A stretch of 64,000 nucleotides of DNA from Mesorhizobium amorphae CCNWGS0123 (lineage in GTDB: Bacteria > Pseudomonadota > Alphaproteobacteria > Rhizobiales > Rhizobiaceae): the NCBI RefSeq assembly GCF_001686985.1, contig NZ_CP015322.1, forward strand, positions 1 through 64,000. Direction: 5' to 3'. This document shows positions 1 through 9,820 of this stretch, one piece after another (the stretch's first letter is position 1; each line of letters begins with the position of its first letter). Under the pieces are notes generated by a model that saw only the letters and a list, made by a program, of their open reading frames with translations, ran no database searches and was not told the DNA's origin. The position numbers and the translations under genes are program-made.

Positions 1-2
1 CG

Positions 3-128
3 TTGCCGATATGGGACGCACTGGATGTCAGGGTGAAAGCTGTCGACGCCGAATTGACGGCAATGACGATTGCCCATGGCCTGAAACTTCGGAAGGCGGC
101 GCATCTGCTGGATGGTGAGGACGCGTGA
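3..128 (+). CDS. C-terminal end of an unidentified protein (cut by left edge)
   Basis: An open frame enters from the left edge and stops at TGA 126-128. The visible 41 residues look like ordinary coding sequence (amphipathic, ending in LLDGEDA). The stop overlaps the GTG that opens the next gene (GTGA), so the two genes were probably translationally coupled in one operon. Only the tail is present, so the family cannot be identified; a small accessory protein preceding the relaxase is the likeliest role from position. Confidence 0.45.
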   Translation: MPIWDALDVRVKAVDAELTAMTIAHGLKLRKAAHLLDGEDA

Positions 129-2633
129 ACCTCGACCCGTCGTCCATACAGGCCATAGCCGATCGGATTCGAGCGAGCGCAGCTTTTGAAGAAGAGAACC
201 GCAAGCGCCGCCATCGGGCCCTGTTGTCCTTTGCTGGAAATGACGATGATTGGTTGTTCAAGACGGTCGCGCGCGGGCCGGGGGAGGGCGGTTTCGGCGG
301 AAGCCAGCCCCCGGAACCCGCCGTGCCGCGCTCGTCTGCCCGGGAGTTGGAGCCGCCGCGCGGTAAAGCCGGGCGACTAAACTTCGCCCTGCCAACGAAG
401 CGGCGGAAGCTCGCCGGCGGACCTGCGCCGAGGGCGGCTGCCGACCGGCTGGCGGCCGGGTATCAGCCGGCGGTTCTGAAGGTGATTTCCTATGGGCATG
501 GCGTCACAAGAGCAGCCGCCATCGGTCAATATATCCAGAAGGAGGGCGGCGTCGCGCTCGAAACTCATGACGCCGCATCCTCGCGACGCAGGCCGCCGTT
601 GCCGAGGAAATGAAACAGTGGAGCAAGGGCTTCGACAAGCGGCGGGAAAGCGACGATGTCGCGACGTTCCGGCTTTCGGTGGCAGGAGAGGAGAATGCCG
701 AGCGCCTTTCATTGGCGGTTCAGGCTGGCTTTGCCGGCCACGGTTTCGCCTATCGTATCGATACGCTGCAGGACGGATCGAGTGTTGCGCGTGTCGTCGC
801 GACCATGGCCGGACACAGCGTCGTGCGGGGCGAGAACGGAGACGAGAAGAAGAAGCATCGGTTTCACCTTTCCGATCGGCGCCAGCAGGATCGCCAGTTC
901 TCGGCACCGACCCGGGCCATGATCGCCTCGCGGATCGCCGAGACGCTTGGGGTCAAGGAGGATACTGTTTCGGTCAAGCCAATTGGGGAACCCAGCCACG
1001 GCAAAGCTGGTGTCGTGTTCCAGCTCTCGCGCCTTACCCATGACGGAGCGGCGATCGGCGCCGACGGCGTCACGATCGCGTCTGAGGAGGCGGTCCGGCA
1101 GACCGCGCAATTCTGGGACAAGACGCTGAATTCCTACAAGCCTCGCGACACCATGCATATGATCCTGTCGGCCAAGGCAGGTGAGGACGGACAAGCCCTG
1201 GTGAGGGCCGCACGTGGGTTCCTGCATGAACAGTTCCCCAATCACAAATTCGCCTTTGGGATGCATGCCGACATGGCCGAGGAGGGCGGCCATATATCAT
1301 GTCCACGCGATCGTCGCGGTGAAGGGTGAGGATGGTCAGCGATTGCGACCAGGTCCGGCCCAGCTTCGCGAATGGCGCGCGCTCTATGCCCAGCATGCAC
1401 AAGCTCAGGGCATGAAATCGTCGCGACTTCCGCGGCCTATCGAGCGTCATCACAAAGCTATGGTCCGCGCGACAAGGCGATTGTGGCCACGGCCGAAAAG
1501 CCGCGACCGGGCAGGGAGGCGCGTGACCGCGCCTACGCCCGTGCAAACCCGCACGTCATCGAAAAGCCCGGCAGCGGATCGACTACGCGAGGGTCAACCC
1601 GATCAAGATTCCGATTTCGGCGCGCCAGCTGCGGGCCACCCAGGCAAGCCTTCGGGACTGGCGCTCGGTTGCAGCTGCTCAGCCGGATAACGCGATGGCG
1701 AGTCAATTCATTGATCGGATGACGCAAGCTGTCCGATCCGGTATTGTTGTGGTCGCTATTCGAGATGGAAAGGGTGTTCGAATGAGTTCAGATGCCAGCG
1801 CGGACCAGATGCGGGAAAACCTGAAACAGATCAACGAGACCGTTAACAAGACAGCGGCCATGATGAACGGCCAGAACAAAGCGGAGTTCTTGCGGCGGGC
1901 AGCGCCGACAATGGAACTACTGGCGATCCGAACAGATCTCAAATCTATGCAGGAACGCGGTGTGACGCACATTTCGCATGAAGAAGCGCATCAGATCGCC
2001 GGATCACGAAGTGAAGCGCTTATCGCAAGAGCATGGGAGATGGAAGATCAACAGTATAGGACCAAAGATCCGTCGGAATGGACGGATGTTGATGTAGCGG
2101 CGTTCGCAAGATCCGTGCAACGCTCAGATGATGAATTTTATTCGAAAAGAAACGCGGAACAAGATGGGCCCTTTGCTGAACATGTTAAAGATTATGCTTG
2201 GGAAAAGGCGCGACAAGAATATGGTCCTGCTCAACATGAACCAGCGGTCGTGCAGCTCACAAATCGTGCACGTGAGATCGAGGCTACGGAGCACCTAGAG
2301 GCACAGCGCGCGAACGAAATCCGCAATCGTGCCATCGAGCAACAACTTCGTGATGAACATGCCGGCTCAATCGATCCGACATCGCTTGAGCAGGTCGCAC
2401 AAGACCGCGAAATGGTTCGCAATGCCGAAAGCATCGCGGCGAAGGAAGCTCGCGAGGCGCAGGCTGCAAGCGAGGCCGCTCGCGCATTGGCGCAGAATCC
2501 GTCCGAACGGCTCGATCCAAACACGGTCAAGGGCGAACGTCTCGAAGAGCTGCAGCGCCTGCAATCGAAAAGCATCAACACCTCACCCGTGGATGGCGAG
2601 GAACCGGATTCACATAAGCCGCAAAAGCAATAG
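125..2633 (+). pseudogene. Relaxase / mobilisation nuclease (VirD2-like, RlxS-type), multiply frameshifted
   Basis: The intact protein would nick the transfer origin and lead the DNA strand into the T4SS. Coding sequence is continuous across the region but changes frame near 575, 1297, 1412 and 1562. The segments are GTG 125 to ~570, ~586 to ~1297, ~1297 to ~1412, ~1412 to ~1562, and ~1568 to the stop at 2633. The joined product has a basic N-terminus, a central segment with the relaxase histidine motif (GGH then YHVHAIVAV, about 1290-1322), and a long charged helical C-terminus (1700-2633) intact on its own. The indel at 1297 falls inside the metal-binding histidine cluster, so no single fragment can be an active nuclease. 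The family call rests on the motif and on the VirD4/VirB context. Sequencing error cannot be excluded, but four indels in one gene favour decay. Confidence 0.75.
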
Positions 2634-2765
2634 TCACCTCGCCATGCAGCACCGCGTAGGCTCGTTGTTCCCTAAGCCGGGCTCTGGCAGCGGCTCCGTT
2701 CGGCACACGCTCGCGTCCAGACGCGGATGGACTCCGAGGAAAGGCGAGGATTAGACACCTCGTGA

Positions 2766-3045
2766 TTATGCAACCTCCTTCACCCGGATTTCTATATCCA
2801 AGTGAGCGGAGGCGGCGATGTTGACGAGCGCGTCAAGCGAGAACTTGGCGAGCTTACCGCGCAGCAGATCATTGATACGAGGCGCGTCAGGCCGAGCCGC
2901 TTGGCGGCTTCCTCCTGGGGAATGCCCCAACGCTGGACTGCTTACGGATTTCGTAGAGCAGCGCCGAGCGCGCTTTAAGGTTTGCTGCCTCCTGTTCGGT
3001 GTCCGCCAGGGCGTCCCAGACGTTCTCATAGATTTCTACGTTCAT
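2766..3045 (-). pseudogene. higA: HigA-like antitoxin (XRE helix-turn-helix), two frameshifts
   Basis: This is the second gene of a toxin-first higBA module. The minus strand starts at ATG 3045, overlapping the toxin stop by 4 bases (ATGA). It reads an N-terminal MNVEIYENVWDALADTEQEA frame, shifts near 2943 to a frame encoding a helix-turn-helix core (RWGIPQEEAAKRLGLTR), and shifts again near 2885 to a C-terminal frame ending DIEIRVKEVA at 2766. A whole HigA can be rebuilt only by correcting both indels. As written, the protein would lose its DNA-binding and toxin-neutralising parts. Family members bind the toxin and repress their own promoter. Confidence 0.7.
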
Positions 3046-3374
3046 CGTTCTGCCTTCCATCGTTTTAGCCGTTGAGCCGCCAGATCGAGGTCTTTCTTGG
3101 ATGTGGCCTGTGTCTTCTTCTGGAACGCATGAAGCACCAAAACGCGGTCCTCCAGGGTTGCCAGATAGATGACGCGGAACGCTCCCGATGCCTGCCGGAC
3201 TCTGATTTCCCTGACGCCGGCCCCCACGATTTGCATAGGCTTCCAGTCGTCGGGATCGTCGCCGCGCTGGACAAGTTCGAGCTGCCAGCCGGCCTCTATC
3301 CGCGCATCGTCAGGAAAAGCTCGAACATCCGCCCTACTGCTTCCAAGCCACTCAATCACTTCATCGGGGTGCAC
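3042..3374 (-). CDS. higB: HigB-like toxin (RelE/Gp49 superfamily mRNA interferase)
   Basis: A 110-residue protein with the typical order of phage-derived Gp49/HigB toxins: WLGSSRADVRAFPDDAR near the N-terminus, a central VREIRVRQASGAFRVIYLA strand pair, and the LHAFQKKTQATSKKDLDLA block near the C-terminus. Members cleave mRNA on the ribosome. The frame is open throughout, starting at GTG 3374 with no clear Shine-Dalgarno because a palindromic operator abuts the start. The downstream antitoxin is frameshifted, so an active toxin here would be unprotected. It may be inactive, unexpressed, or neutralised by another antitoxin. Family call is firm; toxicity is not shown. Confidence 0.82.
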   Translation of the reverse strand: MHPDEVIEWLGSSRADVRAFPDDARIEAGWQLELVQRGDDPDDWKPMQIVGAGVREIRVRQASGAFRVIYLATLEDRVLVLHAFQKKTQATSKKDLDLAAQRLKRWKAER

Positions 3375-3393
3375 TGTATCGGTTTTGATACAG
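3374..3393. promoter_or_regulatory. Palindromic operator of the higBA module
   Basis: A perfect 7-base inverted repeat, CTGTATC - GGTTTT - GATACAG, lies immediately upstream of higB and touches its GTG start. Toxin-antitoxin operons are autoregulated through such repeats by the HigA helix-turn-helix. With higA broken, repression would be lost unless another regulator binds. Confidence 0.6.
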
Positions 3394-3582
3394 GTTGGCT
3401 AGAGTGAAAATCAATCGTTTTACGGACGAGCAATCAGCTCACGTCCCCACCAAAAACCGGGAGGCGCGCGAACCGGTTCGATGCGCCCGCCATCGGATTA
3501 GGGACGTTTCGTCTGGTTCTCACACTCGACATAGGCACCGAAGGCACAAATCGCTCATTTGTATTCAACTGAATTTCACGTC

Positions 3583-5908
3583 CTAGCGATCGCCGTGACG
3601 TCTAATTTGATCCTGCAGCGCCTCAAGAGCGGCTGACGGTACCCCATCGACATCTCCGCTATCCACTGACGGTAACAGCGAACGAGCGCCGGCCTCCACT
3701 TCCTGATCGAGCGATGCGAGCAGCGCGGCGCGATCGACGTGGACTTGTTTCCCGGCCGGACTTGGAATTGCAAGATACTCGCCTTGCCTTCAGACGCACT
3801 CGGGTCGGACGCCTTTGATGCTGCTGGCGCCGATCGCCGGCCAAGGGTGGGAAGCGGCCGCGGCGCATCATCGGCCGTCTGATCGGTCGCTTCGGCTTCA
3901 ACTGCGGAACCTCAGCGGCGACCTCGCTCTTTGCTTTAGCCTCACCGCCCGTTGGAAGGCCTGAGCTTGGCAGCGCCTGTGGTGCGTCCGCGCTGTCGCT
4001 CTTTACTTTCGGTAACCCAACGGGACCAGCCCTTCCAGCCGCCGCACCAGTCGCAGGCGGCGCCGCATCAGCATAGGCTGCATCGCTCGAAACCGGCGCT
4101 TCGACGGTATCGGGTTCCCCCAACTCGAAAGGTGCCGCCGGCGCGTTGTTAGCCGCCGCTTCGACCTCCGCCATGGAGCGCAGCGGAAGATCCTGCCATC
4201 GTGAGAGAGGCGGAACCTTCAAGCGCCGGTGCCGAAATTGCTGGTAGGTCGCCTTATAGGGAGCGTCCTTATAATAGGTGACCTTGCGCACCATAAAACC
4301 AGGGGGCTCGAGCCCAGAACCACGGCCTGGTTCGCCCGGCATCTGCCGAAGCTCCGCCGCCGTCCGGAACGGTCTTTCCTGATAACTTAAACTCTTGTCT
4401 CGGCCCCCAAATATACCTTGCCCGGCCCTGATGATCGGTGTGGGGACCTCGATCGTGGTCGGCCCCAGCATTTCAGAGACATGTTCCGAGGTCTCAACGT
4501 CGTTCATGCGGATGAAAAGCTTCACCTGACACGCGGTCACCGTGGTCTGCCGCGTCGCTTTTCCATAGACTTCGTCAAGCTGGGCAAGATCCTGCAGGAT
4601 CAGGACCATGCGAAAGCCATAGCCCGCGTGATCGCCAGCTTGGAAACGATAGACTCCATTTTGCCGAGCTGGCGAAACTCGTCGATCATCACCAGGACCT
4701 GATATGGCTCGTCAGGACCTGGCGAGGAAGCCATCAGCACATCATGGATTTGCTGAACCAGGAGTTTGATGATGGGCCGGAACACGTCGAGCTGCGCCAC
4801 CGAGCAGCCGATGAAGAGAGCCGTCGGGTCCTTGCGAAACTTCGAGATATCGAAATCGGTCGACGCCGTAGCGGCTGCAACGAGATCATTGGTCCAGGGG
4901 TTGAGAGCCGCCGTCAGGTTGAAGTAGGCCGAGTTTCGCGTTTCCTTTTCCAGCGCAATGAACTGGTTGAGCCCGTGCACGACCCACGAAGGCAGATATT
5001 TTTCCTCGTCATTGCGGATATTCGTCAGCACCCTGAGAAAATCCACACCGGTCGAAAGGAGCATCGCGACGGCGCGCAAATGACGCTGCCCCTCATAGCG
5101 TTGTGACGTCAGCACATAACCTATCATGGCCGAAAGCAGCTGCCGGCCGGCGCGCGCCCCAGATCTCGGAACTCCCTGTCGCCTCCGGGATGATGAAGGA
5201 GGAGACCACCGCGCAGTCCGTCGGCATGCGCGCATCGCGCCGGATGAAATCCAGTGGATTATAGCGATGCGAATCCTGCTCGCCGGGCGAAAAGAAAAAG
5301 ACCTTGTCACCGAGAGCCTGCCGGTGTGCACCGAACGCCTCGAAGTTCTCCCGCTTCGGATCGAACCACACCGAGGATCCTCGCCACATATACCCGTTCG
5401 GTATGACAAAGCTGACGCCCTTACCGGATCGGGTCGGCCCGACCACCAGGACGTGCGCGGGATCGTCCGAGCGGATCGTCGCCCCGCCCATCTTGCCGAG
5501 GATCAAGCCCTGCTTTGCCAGCAGGTTTTCCTTTCGGCGTCCATGATTGTGCCGAACCGCGCATCGCCGTAGTGCTTTGGCTTGCGGTTGATCAGGCCTG
5601 CCAAAGATCAAGCCGACGCCGATCGCCACGACAATTGCGACCGCGACCGCGCCGCGGATGATCGTCTCGCTTTGCGTGGGATGATAGGCCAAGCGCTGAC
5701 TGAAATGCTGCCAGGCAACGAACAGGCCGCTCAGGCTGCGTTGCGCGTTCTGGTACCGCAAAAGCCCCCAGCGCGAGGCTCCTTCAGAAGGCAGGGCGGG
5801 ATTCCACCGCCATGTCGCCACCAGCTCGTAAGCCAGGCTCCAAAGGGCAAAGAAAGCGGCGAGACCGATGAGGCCGAGGAAAAGTCTATAGGCCAATACG
5901 CGAGACAT
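3583..5908 (-). pseudogene. virD4: Type IV coupling protein VirD4/TraG, at least three frameshifts
   Basis: VirD4 is the inner-membrane ATPase that hands the relaxosome or protein substrates to the VirB channel. The N-terminal part (5908 to ~5150) has two membrane segments and the Walker A VVGPTRSGKGVSFVIP. A shift near 5150 moves to the frame carrying the middle domain and Walker B VLVMIDEFRQLG (to ~4605). A second shift near 4605 moves to the C-terminal domain (MVLILQDLAQLDEVYGKATR, where the natural reading is TRAYGFRMVLILQDL). Near 3870-3785 the frame changes again to an acidic tail that stops at TAG 3585-3583. The gene sits 30 bases after virB11 and would have been last in the virB operon. 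Every fragment lacks part of the ATPase fold, so it should be non-functional unless these are sequencing errors. Confidence 0.8.
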
Positions 5909-5937
5909 CCTGGGGAACCTTTCTGGCGGCTCTCCAT

Positions 5938-6933
5938 TCAGTCATGCGGTTGAACCAGATCGCCGAAGTACCCGCGCCAGCCGCCCCGGCGCGTCTGTTG
6001 GATCACAATCGGCAAAACCGACCGCACGTAATCGATGATCTCCGCCTTGCTCAGACCGAGCCCAGCCTGCATGACCATCAATGCCAACTGCTCAAACGCA
6101 CCGGCCGGGCTGTCCGCATGGATCGTCGTGATCGATCCGGGATGACCCGTGTTGACGGCGCGCAAGAACGAATAGGCTTCGGCTCCCCGGATCTCGCCCA
6201 GGAAGATTCGATCCGGCCGCAGGCGCATTGCCGCCTGCAGCAGCGTTTCAACGGTCACGCGCGCCAGGCCCTGGTCGCCCTTTGACGCCACCAGCGGCAG
6301 ATAGTTGGGCTGGTGTGGTTTGACCTCTCGCGTGTCTTCAATGGTGAGGATCCTTTCATCCGAAGGTACCTCGTGCAAAATCGCGTTCAGAAAGGTCGTT
6401 TTGCCCGACGACGTGCCTCCTGAAAGCAAGATCGAATACCGTTCCCGCACCGCCAGGCGCAGGAAATCCTCGATCTTGCCGGCGTCGAGATATTCGCAAA
6501 GGGCGCTGTCGGTGTCGCTCAGTTCGCCGGGATCCTGGACGGAGATCGTATCGAACGACCCACGTTTGCGATAATCCTCAAGGCGCATTTCCTTCACGAC
6601 CTGCTTGCGGATTGCGAAGGCGCCTCCTGCCGGTGTCGCCGGCGCAAGCACGCCCTGAAAGCGTTCGCCGCCGGGCAGGGCGGCCGAAAGCAAGGGATTT
6701 TCCTCGCTGACGGACTGCGAGGATGATGCGGCTATACGTTCCATGAGGTAGGTGATCGCGGCGCGGTCGAGCTCGGGCACGTCGAAGGGCTCCATATGTG
6801 TCGAGCCGACGATTTCGACCCACACAAGTCCAGGCCCGTTTGCACAGATTTCCACCACGCGATCGTCGTCGAGCCAGCGCCGCACGGGCTCCAGCGCCTT
6901 ATTTAGAAAGACGGTTCTTTGCTGCCCGCTCAC
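5938..6933 (-). CDS. virB11: VirB11 secretion ATPase
   Basis: A 331-residue hexameric traffic ATPase that powers pilus assembly and substrate passage at the cytoplasmic base of the T4SS. An N-terminal domain (FLNKALEPVRRWLDDDRVVEI) is followed by a RecA-like domain with Walker A GGTSSGKTTFLNAIL, Asp box (ILTIEDTREVKPHQPNYL), Walker B (RIFLGEIRG) and His box (GHPGSITTIHADSP). Length is normal. The start at ATG 6933 overlaps the virB10 end by 35 bases, consistent with tight coupling. The frame is intact. Confidence 0.93.
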   Translation of the reverse strand: MSGQQRTVFLNKALEPVRRWLDDDRVVEICANGPGLVWVEIVGSTHMEPFDVPELDRAAITYLMERIAASSSQSVSEENPLLSAALPGGERFQGVLAPATPAGGAFAIRKQVVKEMRLEDYRKRGSFDTISVQDPGELSDTDSALCEYLDAGKIEDFLRLAVRERYSILLSGGTSSGKTTFLNAILHEVPSDERILTIEDTREVKPHQPNYLPLVASKGDQGLARVTVETLLQAAMRLRPDRIFLGEIRGAEAYSFLRAVNTGHPGSITTIHADSPAGAFEQLALMVMQAGLGLSKAEIIDYVRSVLPIVIQQTRRGGWRGYFGDLVQPHD

Positions 6934-8257
6934 GTCGGATCTCCCTCAACGCCTCGCGCACCGGGTCCGGATAGAATTCGGAAAAATCGAGGTCGCGGCG
7001 GACGAACACCATGATGCGCGACCCCTGATCGACATGGATCGTGGGCGCGATATTGATCGAATTGCGAAGCGCCTCTTCGGCAATGCGGTTGAGGCTTTGC
7101 GAGACCTGTTGCGCGCCGATCTGGCGCGCGCTCTGCATGTACTGGTTGGGTTGCGTCTGGATTGTCACCGTCTGTCCGGTCTGCGGGTCCGTGTAGGTCT
7201 GGTTGGTGTTCGACCCGTTCTGGTCGTTGCCAAGGTTGGCAATGAACTGCGTCGCGCCGCCCACGACACTCAGAAGGATCGCCGAGCCGAAGCGCTCGAA
7301 ATAATGGTTGTCGACCTCGCCCGGCATACCGCTCCGACCGAGCTCGTCGGTGCCGGTCGAGCCGAGCTGCACCGACATGCCGTCCGATCGAAGCAGGCGT
7401 GTCCACACAATGAACACCCGCGTTTGGCCGGTTGCGAGGCCACTGCGATATTCACCGATAAGGCGGGAGCCAGCGGGGATCAAAACCCTGCGGCCGTCGA
7501 ACGACCACACATCCTCCGAGACCACGGCCCGAACCATGCCGGCAAGATCGCTCTGGATCGCGGTCTCGAGCACGCCCTTGATCATCGTCCCTTGGGCGAC
7601 CAGAGCGTCCGTGCGCGGGTTCATCGTGGCCTTCGATGTATCCGCTCCGCTCTGGCTCGCCCTTGCCAAAAAACGCCGGTTGGGATCCTCCTCGCCCTCG
7701 CCTGCATTTCCGGGCGCCGCGGCATCCGCTCCATTGGCGGCCAGTGCTGATGCATTGCCAGGCGCGTCGCCGCTATCGGCGACGAGCTGCTTGGCGCGCA
7801 AGCGCTCCCATTTGCGCCGCTCCTCTTCTTCCTGCCTGCGCCGTTCTTCCTCAGCCAGACGACGGGCTTCGGAATCATCCTGCACCTGTGGTGGAGCTGC
7901 GGGCGGTTGCAGGGCCGGTGGAGGGGGAGGCGGCGCCTCGACCGCCGACGGCGGCTGTGCCGGCGCTGCCGGCGGCTCCTCGGGAGCCGTCGGGATTTTC
8001 AGGGTGCCGTTATCAAGCTGGGGGCGCGGCGTATCGAGCCCCGGTGCGGGAAACTGTGTGGTGTGAAACTCCTCGCCATCCGACGCCGTCAACAGCGGCC
8101 TGTCTGGCGCACGCGTCGCCGCATAGATCATCCAGCCGGCGAACAGCACCGCGCCCAGCGGCACCGCGATCTTGAAGAATGTGGTCGCCCCGAATTTTGG
8201 CGCGGCGACGGCTGTGCCTTCCTCAGCGAGCATTCTGTACTCATTGGGAGATGGCAT
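6899..8257 (-). CDS. virB10: VirB10 T4SS core protein spanning both membranes
   Basis: A 452-residue TonB-like scaffold. It has a short cytoplasmic N-terminus, one membrane helix (FKIAVPLGAVLFAGWMIYAA, about 29-48), a Pro-rich periplasmic linker with a charged Glu/Arg stretch (about 100-170), then the conserved C-terminal barrel domain with VLIPAGSRLIGEYRSG and the antenna/outer-membrane region. It couples ATPase energy to opening of the outer-membrane complex with VirB7 and VirB9. It overlaps virB9 by 17 bases. Intact and of normal length. Confidence 0.93.
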   Translation of the reverse strand: MPSPNEYRMLAEEGTAVAAPKFGATTFFKIAVPLGAVLFAGWMIYAATRAPDRPLLTASDGEEFHTTQFPAPGLDTPRPQLDNGTLKIPTAPEEPPAAPAQPPSAVEAPPPPPPALQPPAAPPQVQDDSEARRLAEEERRRQEEEERRKWERLRAKQLVADSGDAPGNASALAANGADAAAPGNAGEGEEDPNRRFLARASQSGADTSKATMNPRTDALVAQGTMIKGVLETAIQSDLAGMVRAVVSEDVWSFDGRRVLIPAGSRLIGEYRSGLATGQTRVFIVWTRLLRSDGMSVQLGSTGTDELGRSGMPGEVDNHYFERFGSAILLSVVGGATQFIANLGNDQNGSNTNQTYTDPQTGQTVTIQTQPNQYMQSARQIGAQQVSQSLNRIAEEALRNSINIAPTIHVDQGSRIMVFVRRDLDFSEFYPDPVREALREIRRERAAKNRLSK

Positions 8258-9077
8258 AGGGTCCCCTCACTTTCCGAACAGTCCCACCGCCAACACGCTG
8301 CGGCTCGTAAGGTTCAAGCCCGGTCGGTTCGTTCACATTGTTCAGCCTCAGATTGAAGACGCAGGTCGCGTCGTTGCCGTTGCGCAGGGTCCATTGGTAG
8401 TTGACCTTGTCGACGACGATGTACGCGCCCTCGCGGCGATAGTTCACAAGGGTCTCATTGCGCTCGCTGTCGACGACATAGATCGCCGGCACTTCCCTTG
8501 CCGGATCGAAGCGGAACCAGGTCTTCACGCCATCGTCGTAGATCACGAGCGGCTTATTTGCCGACGCCCCCTTATAGGCATAGGACGAGTTGGCGTTTTC
8601 GGCCTTGAATGCCTGCCGGTTCGGCTGGGCCGCCCGGGCCTGGGCTTCGTCCATCAGCGCCGCGTCCGAGGCCTCTTCGGGATAGCGGAACTTGATCGCG
8701 TAGACTTGTTGTGCAACCGGCCGAAACTCGCCGTTGAGGAAGAACACATAGCTGCGCTTGTTGGTCAGGACATTGAGATTCCCGCCCGCGTTCTTCTCGA
8801 TCGGCTTCACAAACAGCACATTGCCCTTCTTGTTGGGCTCGATGCTCCAGGCCGGGACGTCGCCGGCGCCAAGGGTTTCGATTTTCTCGTCATCCCCGAA
8901 TTCGATCATGGTCGAGGCGCCGTAGCTGGCCGGCACCGACACCACATCGTCCTTTTGATACCAGACGAAGCGAATACGACTGTCACGAGATCCCGCCCGA
9001 GGGGTCTGTTCGGCAAGGGCCGGCTGAACCGCGCAAACGCCGAGCCCGATTGCCATCAGGATGCCGGCGACCTTCAT
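8241..9077 (-). CDS. virB9: VirB9 outer-membrane core protein
   Basis: A 278-residue exported protein starting at ATG 9077 (MKVAGILMAIGLGVCAVQPA, signal peptide cut after ALA). The body matches VirB9/CagX: an N-terminal beta domain (RIRFVWYQKDDVVSVPASYG), FLNGEFRPVAQQVYAIKFRY in the centre, and a C-terminal domain with the motif NYRREGAYIVVDKVNYQWTL. It forms the outer-membrane ring with VirB7 and VirB10. The start overlaps the virB8 stop by four bases (ATGA), which supports it over a longer in-frame extension. Confidence 0.92.
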   Translation of the reverse strand: MKVAGILMAIGLGVCAVQPALAEQTPRAGSRDSRIRFVWYQKDDVVSVPASYGASTMIEFGDDEKIETLGAGDVPAWSIEPNKKGNVLFVKPIEKNAGGNLNVLTNKRSYVFFLNGEFRPVAQQVYAIKFRYPEEASDAALMDEAQARAAQPNRQAFKAENANSSYAYKGASANKPLVIYDDGVKTWFRFDPAREVPAIYVVDSERNETLVNYRREGAYIVVDKVNYQWTLRNGNDATCVFNLRLNNVNEPTGLEPYEPQRVGGGTVRKVRGPYAISQ

Positions 9078-9805
9078 TGCGGTGTCTCCGCCGTGGGTGC
9101 CGGCGCCGTCTCCTGGTCGCGCCGATATTCGAGCACCTGGAAGCCAAGCGGATTTTGAAATCGGATCTCGTTTTTGGCCGGCACACCGGTGTAGCGGAAC
9201 CGGATCAACGATACCCAATGCCGCTGCACCGTGTTCGCCTGGCTCTTTTCGTCCGTCATGAAACGGACCAGGGCGGTCCTTTGGTTAGGAAATGTCACCG
9301 ACTTCACAGTCACCGCCACGACGGTGTTTCGCCCGTACAACACCACGGGGTTCGTCACCTTGTTCGCCGGACTGAAAAGCTCGACGAGCTCCCTCGAGGC
9401 ATCGCCGGCGCTCAGCAATTGCGCCAGATCGAAGTTGTCCTTCAGCGCCTTCGGATCGTAGGTCTCGCGAGCCTTCACATAACGGACGATATCGAACATC
9501 CCCATCGACTCGTCCTGCTGCAAAGGCCCGTCGGCCAGCGGCCGTTTGACCTCGACAAACCCGGTGGATTTGTCGACCACCACCATGTAGGGCTCATAAG
9601 TCTTGAGCGGCAGCGCAAGGATCAGCGCGCCTACCGCTGCTACGGCAATGACCGAGGCGACGCTCGCGACACACCACGCCAGGGATCGTGACCAACGATT
9701 GCGCCGCGCGATATCTTTTTCCCAGATTGCCGCATCCACATAGTACGGCAAGGGAGAGTGGGTTTCCTTCGCCGGTGCCCCAGCGTTTTCCTTCACATCG
9801 CTCAT
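9074..9805 (-). CDS. virB8: VirB8 inner-membrane assembly factor
   Basis: A 243-residue bitopic protein. The short cytoplasmic N-terminus contains YYVDAAIWEKDIARRNR, one membrane helix follows (LAWCVASVASVIAVAAVGAL, about 42-62), then the NTF2-like periplasmic domain (YMVVVDKSTGFVEVKRPLAD, ETYDPKALKDNFDLAQLL, NEIRFQNPLGFQVLEYRRDQ). It nucleates T4SS assembly and contacts VirB9, VirB10 and VirB4. Four-base overlap with virB9. Length is normal. Confidence 0.92.
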   Translation of the reverse strand: MSDVKENAGAPAKETHSPLPYYVDAAIWEKDIARRNRWSRSLAWCVASVASVIAVAAVGALILALPLKTYEPYMVVVDKSTGFVEVKRPLADGPLQQDESMGMFDIVRYVKARETYDPKALKDNFDLAQLLSAGDASRELVELFSPANKVTNPVVLYGRNTVVAVTVKSVTFPNQRTALVRFMTDEKSQANTVQRHWVSLIRFRYTGVPAKNEIRFQNPLGFQVLEYRRDQETAPAPTAETPQ

Positions 9806-9820
9806 TGGTGCGCCCCAAGA

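Noticed and set aside
3395..3586. Short plus-strand frame before virD4
   Set aside because: Arg/His-rich, no start signal, and overlaps only intergenic sequence.
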